NCBI GenBank assembly: GCA_017881765.1
Contig: JADGQN010000287.1
Location: forward strand, 1-6,258
Direction of reading: 5' to 3'
Origin: Syntrophobacterales bacterium
GTDB taxonomy: Bacteria > Desulfobacterota > Syntrophorhabdia > Syntrophorhabdales > WCHB1-27
Length of the DNA stretch: 6,258 bases
Shown in pieces: positions 1 through 5,143 of this stretch (its first letter is position 1; each line of letters begins with the position of its first letter). Below the pieces are notes generated by a model. That model was not told the origin of the DNA and ran no database searches. It worked only from the letters and a program-made list of their open reading frames with translations. Made by a program: the position numbers and the translations under genes.

Positions 1-1
1 G

Positions 2-499
2 ATTCTTGTAAATAATGCCGGAATCTCGAAGCCGGGCATGCTCCACAAGATGTCCGTGGATGTGTGGGACGAGGTGGTTAACATCCAGATGAGGGGTCCG
101 TGGCTTTGTATCCAGGCCGCCTCGAAGTATTTCATGGAACAGAGCTATGGTCGGGTCGTTAACGTGACGTCGGTCGCCGGCGTAGTGGGGACGATAGGCC
201 AGATCAATTATGCTGCCGCAAAAGGCGGCGTCATTTCCTTGACCAAGTCTGCCGCCAGGGAGCTGGCCAAGTTCAACGTTACCTGCAATGTCATTTCGCT
301 CGGTATTGTGACGACAGAAATGACCCACACGATCTCTACCGATGAAAAACTTAAAGAGATTTACACAAAACGGATTCTACTCGGCCGGTATGCCGAGCCA
401 GAGGACGTATCGCCGGCTTTTGTCTTCTTTGCGTCAGACGATGCGCGTTACATCACAGGACAGCTCTTGTGCGTTGATGGCGGTTATGGCATGACCTAG
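2..499 (+). CDS. Short-chain dehydrogenase/reductase (SDR), FabG-like, 5'-truncated by the window edge
   Basis: NAD(P)-dependent oxidoreductase of the classical SDR family; 165 C-terminal residues are visible in a frame that stays open to the window edge, so about 80 N-terminal residues with the TGxxxGxG nucleotide-binding loop lie outside. Seen directly, numbered from the first visible codon: the NNAG motif (4-7), the tetrad Asn (N27), the catalytic Ser (S57, in NVTSVAG) and the YAAAK active site (Y70, K74). The S-to-Y spacing of 13 matches E. coli FabG. The C-terminus (YITGQLLCVDGG) is also FabG-like. The first Met in the visible part (base 38) is internal, since NNAG precedes it. The gene ends 59 bp before had with no terminator between, so it is probably in the same operon. 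Substrate is unknown: a 3-hydroxyacyl-CoA such as 3-hydroxypimelyl-CoA fits the context, but a 3-oxoacyl-ACP reductase or another alcohol dehydrogenase is equally compatible with the sequence. Confidence 0.93.
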   Translation: MLVNNAGISKPGMLHKMSVDVWDEVVNIQMRGPWLCIQAASKYFMEQSYGRVVNVTSVAGVVGTIGQINYAAAKGGVISLTKSAARELAKFNVTCNVISLGIVTTEMTHTISTDEKLKEIYTKRILLGRYAEPEDVSPAFVFFASDDARYITGQLLCVDGGYGMT

Positions 500-558
500 G
501 AGCCCAAGGGGGTGAGAGGTTAGAATCACATTACACATTTTAAGAGGGAGGTGTTTCG

Positions 559-1668
559 ATGGCTGATGTACCAACGACAATAAAGACATGGCAGATGGTA
601 ACGCCGTGGGGTAAGAACAAAGAGACTGGAGAGGTCATCCAGGGGAAGCTCGCGAAGACGGAGATACCTGTACCGCCGTTAAAAGAGGGCGACGTGCTCG
701 TTCAGGTGGCAGGTTGTGGCGTCTGTCACACCGACCTCGGATATTTTTATGACAGCGTTCCCACCGTCAGCAAGCCTCCGCTGACCCTTGGTCACGAGAT
801 CGCCGGGACCGTAGTTGCAGGTGACGCAGCCTGGATCGGCAAGGAAGTGATCGTTCCCGCTGTTATGCCGTGTCGCAAGTGCGCACTTTGTAAATCGGGT
901 CGCGGCAACCGGTGTCTTGCGCAGCTGATGCCAGGCAACAGTCTCGGGATTTATGGCGGCTTCTCCAGCCACATTCCGGTTCCCGCAATTGACCTGTGCC
1001 TCGTACAGGACAAGAAGGGTTATGCGCTGGAACAGCTGGCAGTGATAGCTGATGCGGTGACAACTCCCTACCAGGCGGCCAAAAGAGCCGATCTCCAGCC
1101 GGGCGATAACGTGATCGTGATTGGTGCTACCGGCGGAGTCGGGGTTTACGTGTGCCAGACCTTGAGAGCACTTGGGGCGAAGTCTGTTATCGGTATCGCG
1201 AGAAACCCGGACAAGCTGAAGAGGGCCTTGGAGTATGGCTGCGACCACGTGATAAGCACGGTCGACAAGGTAAACAAAGACGTCGTCGGCGAGTGGAGGA
1301 CCTACTGTAAATCGAAAGGCCTGCCGAATACAGGATGGAAGATCTTTGAAGTAACCGGAACGAAAGCCGGACAGGACCTCGCTCTCGACATGCTCTCCTT
1401 CGTCGGAAAGCTGATCCTGGTCGGTTTCGGTATGGCTAAGAGCGAGTACATGATGTCCAAGCTGATGGCGTTCGATGCTGAGATCATCGGGACGTGGGGT
1501 TGCCTGCCGGAGTATTACCCCATCGTACTCGACATGGTGCTGAGCAAAAAAATCGTGATTGACCCGTTTGTCGAGGTAAGGGCATTGAGCACGATAGCGG
1601 CAACATTCGATGAGATACACAAGGCAGGATCCCCTGCCAAGAGAGTCGTACTGAAACCAGACTTTTAA
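559..1668 (+). CDS. had: 6-hydroxycyclohex-1-ene-1-carbonyl-CoA dehydrogenase (Had/BamQ)
   Basis: Cytoplasmic NAD+-dependent, zinc-containing alcohol dehydrogenase of the MDR superfamily. In the known pathway it oxidises 6-hydroxycyclohex-1-ene-1-carbonyl-CoA to the 6-oxo compound, the second step of modified beta-oxidation after benzoyl-CoA reduction. The 369-residue protein has the GroES-like half first: GCGVCHTD (catalytic Zn ligand C56) and GHE (H79, E80). Four structural-zinc cysteines follow at C105, C108, C111 and C119. D165 in DAVTTPYQA is the likely third catalytic-zinc ligand, as in other Asp-type MDR enzymes. The Rossmann half has GATGGVG at 189-195. The N-terminal stretch TIKTWQMV and the DLGYFYDSVPTV block are what I associate with Had rather than general ADHs. 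The start at 559 is fixed by a GAGGGAGGT ribosome site 7 bases upstream. It lies between an SDR gene and oah, which strongly supports the specific assignment. Reaction specificity is inferred from family resemblance and context. Confidence 0.9.
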   Translation: MADVPTTIKTWQMVTPWGKNKETGEVIQGKLAKTEIPVPPLKEGDVLVQVAGCGVCHTDLGYFYDSVPTVSKPPLTLGHEIAGTVVAGDAAWIGKEVIVPAVMPCRKCALCKSGRGNRCLAQLMPGNSLGIYGGFSSHIPVPAIDLCLVQDKKGYALEQLAVIADAVTTPYQAAKRADLQPGDNVIVIGATGGVGVYVCQTLRALGAKSVIGIARNPDKLKRALEYGCDHVISTVDKVNKDVVGEWRTYCKSKGLPNTGWKIFEVTGTKAGQDLALDMLSFVGKLILVGFGMAKSEYMMSKLMAFDAEIIGTWGCLPEYYPIVLDMVLSKKIVIDPFVEVRALSTIAATFDEIHKAGSPAKRVVLKPDF

Positions 1669-1703
1669 GGGTTTGACAATAAACTATTATCAGGAGGAGA
1701 ACT

Positions 1704-2852
1704 ATGGGACTTGAATGGATGCCAAGAGAACACGGTAAGAAGAACCATGACCGGTATGGCACAGAGCACTGGGGGACAGAAGCCCCGTGCGTTGTGTACG
1801 AGAAGAAGCCCCTGACAGACCCGAAGGGGAATGTTGTGAAGGGACTTTACGTTTCGTGGATCAGACTGAACAATCCGAGTCAGTACAACTCTTACACCAC
1901 CGAGATGGTGAAGGGCGTCATCGCCGGTTTCGAGAATTCTTCGACGGACCGTGAAGTCGTGGCAACGGTCTTCACCGGCACAGGCGCCAATGCGTTCTGC
2001 ACGGGCGGAAACACGAAGGAATACTCCGAGTATTACAGCATGAGGCCGGAGGAATACGGCTCATACATGGAACTCTTCAACAACATGGTCGACTCGATCC
2101 TTATGTGCAAGAAGCCGGTTATCAACCGGGTGAATGGCATGAGGGTTGCCGGCGGCCAGGAGATCGGTACGGCATGCGACCTGACGATTACCTCAGACCT
2201 CGCGATTTTCGGCCAGGCCGGTCCGCGCCACGGCTCTGCCCCGGTGGGCGGCGCCTCTGACTTCCTGCCTTCCTATCTCAGCATCGAAGACGCGATGTGG
2301 AGCTGCGTCAGCTGCGAAATGTGGAGTGCCTACAAGATGGCCTGGAAAGGTCTTCTGACCAAGGTCCTGCCGGTCCTGAAGGACGAGAAGGGTGCCTGGG
2401 CAAGGAACCCGCAGATCATAACCGATAAGTTCATCGACAACGGTGAGATCGTGTACGGTGAATATAAATCTGGCGATGCAATGAAACAGGCCAGAGGATG
2501 GGTAAATGAGAAACTGAAGAACAACGACTACGACTTCGCGCTGCTGGATGCGGAAACCAACCGGATCTGCTGGATTTTCGCCAACCTCTTTCCGGGCTGC
2601 CTGGCGAAATCGATTGATGGTATCAGGCAGAAGAAGAAATTCTTCTGGGATACGATGAAGAACGATCACCGGCACTGGCTCGCAGCCAACATGATGGGCG
2701 AGGCCTACCTGGGCTTCGGCGCGTTCAACTCGAAGAAGATTACGGGCACGGACACGATCGATTTCATCAAGTACCGTCAGCTCGTTGCCGAGGGAACGCT
2801 GGTGAACGAGAAATTCATGGAAGACGTACTGGGCAAACCACAGCAGAAGTAG
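1704..2852 (+). CDS. oah: 6-oxocyclohex-1-ene-1-carbonyl-CoA hydrolase (Oah/BamA), ring-opening
   Basis: Crotonase-superfamily hydrolase that, in the known pathway, adds water to 6-oxocyclohex-1-ene-1-carbonyl-CoA and cleaves the C-C bond of the ring to give 3-hydroxypimelyl-CoA. The gene (bamA/oah) is a widely used marker of anaerobic aromatic degradation. The 382-residue length fits this subfamily and is far longer than a plain enoyl-CoA hydratase (~260). Visible blocks: GTEAPCVVYEKKP near the N-terminus (24-36), the oxyanion-hole region FTGTGANAFCTGGNTKEY (90-107), and NGMRVAGGQEIGTACDL (144-160) with E153 at the first crotonase Glu position. The second Glu position (usually QPE) reads QAGPRHG here (171-177). 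The start is set by CAGGAGGAG ending 4 bases upstream, and the coding frame closes with tandem stops TAG TAA. It follows had by 35 bp and is followed by a strong terminator, so it is the last gene of that unit. Confidence 0.93.
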   Translation: MGLEWMPREHGKKNHDRYGTEHWGTEAPCVVYEKKPLTDPKGNVVKGLYVSWIRLNNPSQYNSYTTEMVKGVIAGFENSSTDREVVATVFTGTGANAFCTGGNTKEYSEYYSMRPEEYGSYMELFNNMVDSILMCKKPVINRVNGMRVAGGQEIGTACDLTITSDLAIFGQAGPRHGSAPVGGASDFLPSYLSIEDAMWSCVSCEMWSAYKMAWKGLLTKVLPVLKDEKGAWARNPQIITDKFIDNGEIVYGEYKSGDAMKQARGWVNEKLKNNDYDFALLDAETNRICWIFANLFPGCLAKSIDGIRQKKKFFWDTMKNDHRHWLAANMMGEAYLGFGAFNSKKITGTDTIDFIKYRQLVAEGTLVNEKFMEDVLGKPQQK

Positions 2853-2873
2853 TAATGCTGCAACACGAACACG

Positions 2874-2899
2874 AAAGGGGGGCTTAAGCCCCCCTTTTT
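2874..2899 (+). terminator. Rho-independent terminator after oah
   Basis: A perfect inverted repeat, GGGGGGC (2877-2883) and GCCCCCC (2888-2894) around TTAA, is extended by AAA (2874-2876) pairing with the first T residues, and is followed by TTTTTCTTTC. The stem is all G-C in its core and the T run directly abuts it. It sits 22 bp after the oah stop, the expected place for ending the SDR-had-oah transcript. On the - strand the stem is followed by only TTT, so it should act mainly on + transcripts. Confidence 0.92.
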
Positions 2900-2977
2900 C
2901 TTTCCCGGAAGTCCCCGTTCGGGTCCAACGTCGTTGTAGCTTTGCGAAAGGAAATGTGGTAAATGAGAATCAGACGC

Positions 2978-3002
2978 CTATCACATGCTGAAAAGCTGAT
3001 AG
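2978..3002 (+). other. Small hairpin with GAAA tetraloop, in the leader region of dch
   Basis: CTATCA (2978-2983) pairs perfectly with TGATAG (2997-3002). Inside, after a CAT bulge, GCT (2987-2989) pairs with AGC (2994-2996), closing a GAAA loop of the stable GNRA type. It lies 8 bp before the larger inverted-repeat element and could be part of the same structured RNA leader. No T run follows, so it is not a terminator. Function is unknown. Confidence 0.45.
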
Positions 3003-3009
3003 CCTCTAA

Positions 3010-3170
3010 TACCGATTTGTATTCAAGTTGGAGACCGAGGCGGCAGCGAGGAGCCCCACCCGCAAGCGGGTACCTGGGCGTACCTGGGAGTACGTCGAGG
3101 AGAGCGATAGCGAAGCATCCTGTAAGGACGCAGCGACAACGAAGGTATACAGCTTGAAGGCGAATCGGCA
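3010..3170. repeat. Inverted-repeat-bounded structured element (possible MITE/REP-like repeat or RNA leader)
   Basis: The arms at 3009-3030 and 3150-3171 can pair at 20 of 22 positions as RNA (3 of these are G-U), closing a loop of 119 bases. Inside lie further perfect short hairpins: ACCCGC/GCGGGT (3058-3071), CGTAC/GTACG around CTGGGA (3079-3094) and TCCT/AGGA (3118-3128). GTACCTGGG occurs twice in tandem with a 10-bp period (3070-3078, 3080-3088), and AGCGA occurs four times. A TAA triplet flanks both ends (3007-3009, 3171-3173), which would fit a 3-bp target duplication but is short enough to be chance. The 3' arm ends 7-8 bases before the dch ribosome site, so if transcribed the element would form most of the dch leader. 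Both a mobile non-autonomous repeat and a cis-acting RNA fit; copy number elsewhere in the genome would decide. Confidence 0.6.
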
Positions 3171-3177
3171 TAATTAA

Positions 3178-3185
3178 AAGGAGGG
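3178..3185 (+). promoter_or_regulatory. Ribosome-binding site of dch
   Basis: AAGGAGGG is a near-perfect Shine-Dalgarno, with 6 to 7 bases between it and the ATG at 3192. It fixes the dch start. It lies directly downstream of the 3' arm of the inverted-repeat element, so alternative folding there could affect its accessibility. Confidence 0.85.
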
Positions 3186-3191
3186 AATGAT

Positions 3192-3962
3192 ATGGCTTAC
3201 CAGCTAATCAATTACGAAAAGAAAGAGAAGGTTGCCCGCATCACGCTCAATGTACCGCCGCTCAACTGGATCACCATCCCCATGCTGAAAGAGATCAATG
3301 ACGCGCTTGTCGACGTGGGAAAGGATCAGACGGCCAAACTGCTTATTTTTGACCACGCGGGGGAGAAGGCGTTTTCCAGCGGTGTCGACGTGGCGGATCA
3401 TACGGACGACAAGGTGGAAGAGATGATCAAGACCTTCCACCACACGTTCAGGCTCATGTATGAGATCGACATCCCTATCGTCGGGCTCGTGAACGGCGTT
3501 TCGTTGGGCGGTGGCTGCGAGCTTACAAGTTTTTGTGACATCGTGTTGGCCTCGGACCGATCGAGGCTCGGCCAGCCGGAGATCGCAGTGGGGGTCTTCC
3601 CGCCGGTTGCCGCTGCCTGGTTCAGCAAGATCGTCGGCCTCAAGAAGACTTACGAACTTCTTTTCACGGGCAAGATGATCGGCGCACAGGAGGCGAAGGA
3701 AATCGGCCTGGTCAATGCGGTCTTCCCTGTGGCCAGCTTTAGAGAAGATGTGGACAAATTCGTGGCCGAGATACTGAATAAGAGCCGCCCGATCCTGATC
3801 TGGACAAAGCGAGCGATCAGGGCGAGCCTCGGCGTGAATTTCCCCGACAGCCTGCGCTCAGCTGAGGTGCTCTATCTCGACGGATGCATGAAAGCGGAGG
3901 ATGCCAAGGAAGGCATTGCCGCGTTTATGGGGAAAAGGAAAGCGGTCTGGAAGGATAAATGA
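3192..3962 (+). CDS. dch: Cyclohexa-1,5-diene-1-carbonyl-CoA hydratase (Dch/BamR), crotonase family
   Basis: Crotonase-fold hydratase expected to add water to cyclohexa-1,5-diene-1-carbonyl-CoA, the product of benzoyl-CoA reductase, giving the 6-hydroxy-monoenoyl-CoA substrate of Had. The 256-residue length is typical. Visible: an oxyanion-hole block FSSGVDVADHT (61-71), which resembles the Dch type more than ordinary enoyl-CoA hydratases; NGVSLGGGCEL (101-111) with catalytic Glu E110; and GQPEIAVGVFPP (127-138) with the second Glu E130. Both acid/base glutamates of the hydratase family are therefore present, and the usual GTIPGAGG loop is replaced by GVFPPVAAAW. It is separated from had-oah by a terminator and a structured gap, and overlaps the next gene by ATGA (4 bases), implying translational coupling downstream. 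A general enoyl-CoA hydratase is the alternative; proximity to had and oah makes Dch the better call. Confidence 0.86.
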   Translation: MAYQLINYEKKEKVARITLNVPPLNWITIPMLKEINDALVDVGKDQTAKLLIFDHAGEKAFSSGVDVADHTDDKVEEMIKTFHHTFRLMYEIDIPIVGLVNGVSLGGGCELTSFCDIVLASDRSRLGQPEIAVGVFPPVAAAWFSKIVGLKKTYELLFTGKMIGAQEAKEIGLVNAVFPVASFREDVDKFVAEILNKSRPILIWTKRAIRASLGVNFPDSLRSAEVLYLDGCMKAEDAKEGIAAFMGKRKAVWKDK

Positions 3963-5143
3963 GCCACCGGATAAGGCACACGCCGAAAGCCGAGATCGAG
4001 TCAAGGCTGGAGCGGTTGAAACCCTTAGTGGAAAAGGCCTCGCTCGACGGGGCCTTTTTTCATTACAAGATCGACTATTTCTACCTCTCGGGAACCATGC
4101 AGGATGCCTTTCTCTATGTGCGCCCCGAGGGAGAACCAATCCTCTTCGTGCGACGCGAACTGGGAAGGGCGCAACGCGAGTCTCCGCTTGAGGAGATCGT
4201 TCCTATCAAGACCTTCAGAGATATCAAGCCCTTTCTTGGTCCCCTGAAACGCGTGGGGATGCAACTCGATGTGGTTCCCTACGCGATGGCTATGAAGTTC
4301 AGGGAGATTCTCGGAGACGTGACGCTCGTCGATGTCTCCCCATTGACCCAGCAGTTGCGGAAATACAAATCGCCCTTCGAAATCAGCATTCTGGAGCGTG
4401 CGGCGGCTATCAGCAACCAGGTCTACGATGCGGTACCCGATTTCCTCAGGGAGGGATTGCGCGAGATAGAGCTGGGCGGCATGCTGGAGAATTTCGCCAA
4501 GTCTCTCGGGCACGAAGGATTACTCAGGGTGAGGTCGCTTAACTACGAGGCGTATACGTGGCACATCCTCAGCGGCCGCACCGGCAGCATCGTAAGCCAG
4601 TCCGACTCGCCTATGGGAGGGCTGGGCCTCTCCCCCGCCTTTCCCGTCGGAGCGAGTATGAAAAAGATGAAGCGTGGTGAGCCTATTCTCGTCGACTTCG
4701 GTATCTCCTACCACGGATACCACGTGGATCAGACCCGTATGTACGCTATAGGCCATATGCCGGAACCATTTGTAAAAGCTTACAACGTCTGCCGTGATAT
4801 CCAATACCGGGTCCTGGATAAAGCACTGGAGGGCATGCGTACGGCTGACCTTTTCATGTACTCGAAGCAGCTTGCGGAAGACGCGGGGTTCGGAGAGAAC
4901 TACCTCGGTTACGGCCTTCACAAGGTGAACTTTCTTGGCCACGGCATCGGCCTGGAGCTCGCTGAACTTCCCTTCATCGCCCGGACCCACGACTACCCCC
5001 TTGAAGCCGGCATGACCTTCGCGATAGAGCCGAAGATGGTCTTCCCGAATATGGGTGCGTGCGGCATCGAGAATACTGTACTCCTGGAACCTGGCGGCTA
5101 CCGGATCCTCACGAATAGAGATGAGCAGATCACCATTGTATGA
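3959..5143 (+). CDS. M24 family metallopeptidase-like protein (Xaa-Pro aminopeptidase/prolidase fold)
   Basis: A 394-residue pita-bread-fold protein. Residues ~10-135 form a creatinase/prolidase-type N-terminal domain and ~140-390 the M24 catalytic domain. All five dinuclear-metal ligands are visible: D246 (VDFG), D257 (VDQTR), H328 (GHGIG), E357 (IEPK) and E371 (GIENT). Two other positions that are His in most prolidases and aminopeptidases P are changed: the segment before the first Asp (SGRTGSIVSQSDSP, 205-218) has no His, and the motif usually read GLEVHE is GLELAE (331-336). It could therefore be an atypical peptidase, a hydrolase of another substrate or a non-catalytic member. It starts inside the dch stop (ATGA), with AAGGA 3 bases upstream, and ends in an ATGA overlap with the next gene. 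Codons 25-34 contain a terminator-like hairpin. No signal peptide is seen, so it is probably cytoplasmic. Role in aromatic catabolism is unknown. Confidence 0.87.
   Translation: MSHRIRHTPKAEIESRLERLKPLVEKASLDGAFFHYKIDYFYLSGTMQDAFLYVRPEGEPILFVRRELGRAQRESPLEEIVPIKTFRDIKPFLGPLKRVGMQLDVVPYAMAMKFREILGDVTLVDVSPLTQQLRKYKSPFEISILERAAAISNQVYDAVPDFLREGLREIELGGMLENFAKSLGHEGLLRVRSLNYEAYTWHILSGRTGSIVSQSDSPMGGLGLSPAFPVGASMKKMKRGEPILVDFGISYHGYHVDQTRMYAIGHMPEPFVKAYNVCRDIQYRVLDKALEGMRTADLFMYSKQLAEDAGFGENYLGYGLHKVNFLGHGIGLELAELPFIARTHDYPLEAGMTFAIEPKMVFPNMGACGIENTVLLEPGGYRILTNRDEQITIV
4032..4060 (+). terminator. Terminator-like hairpin with T run inside the M24 gene (putative intragenic attenuator)
   Basis: AAAAGGCCTCG (4032-4042) can pair with CGGGGCCTTTT (4048-4058) as an 11-bp stem (one G-U) around a 5-base loop CTCGA, and the T run continues to 4060 (six T in all). 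This has the form of an intrinsic terminator, 70 bp after the dch stop, but lies within codons 25-34 of the following gene. Translating ribosomes would normally block such a stem. It could act when translation of the M24 gene is poor, or could be fortuitous, since the T run encodes two Phe codons. Activity is inferred from sequence only. Confidence 0.5.

Larger units (their letters stand above)
2853..3191. other. Intergenic region between oah and dch: terminator plus structured element, no convincing gene
   Basis: This 339-bp gap contains the oah terminator, then about 75 bp without obvious signals, a GAAA-capped hairpin (2978-3002), a ~161-bp inverted-repeat-bounded element (3010-3170) and the dch ribosome-binding site. 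I found no tRNA, rRNA or recognised riboswitch. The only + strand open frame here (2963-3157, 64 codons) is Arg/Pro-rich and runs across the inverted repeats, which argues against a real protein. No strong promoter was identified for dch, so where its transcript begins is unclear. Confidence 0.7.

Noticed and set aside
679..1620. 313-codon open frame on the - strand opposite had
   Set aside because: It is wholly antisense to a gene with clear motifs. Its translation shows no recognisable domain, and long antisense frames are common opposite GC-rich coding sequence.
1673..1678. TTGACA between had and oah
   Set aside because: A perfect -35 hexamer, but no -10 box occurs at 16-18 bp; that position holds the oah ribosome site.
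3043..3136. Repeated AGCGA words considered as a CRISPR or direct-repeat array
   Set aside because: The words are 5 bases long with irregular spacing and there are no spacers of uniform length, so it is not a CRISPR array.
2963..3157. 64-codon + strand open frame in the oah-dch gap, with a weak AAAGGA site 10 bases upstream
   Set aside because: The product is Arg/Pro-rich and low in complexity, and the frame runs through the inverted repeats and tandem 10-mers, so it is more likely a by-product of the element. A short leader peptide cannot be fully excluded.
3146..3174. Promoter-like pair TATACA - 17 bp - CATAAT before dch
   Set aside because: The match to sigma-70 consensus is fair (4/6 and 5/6), but the start of transcription would fall at about 3181, within the ribosome-binding site. 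The -35 box also overlaps the repeat arm region. Too uncertain to call.
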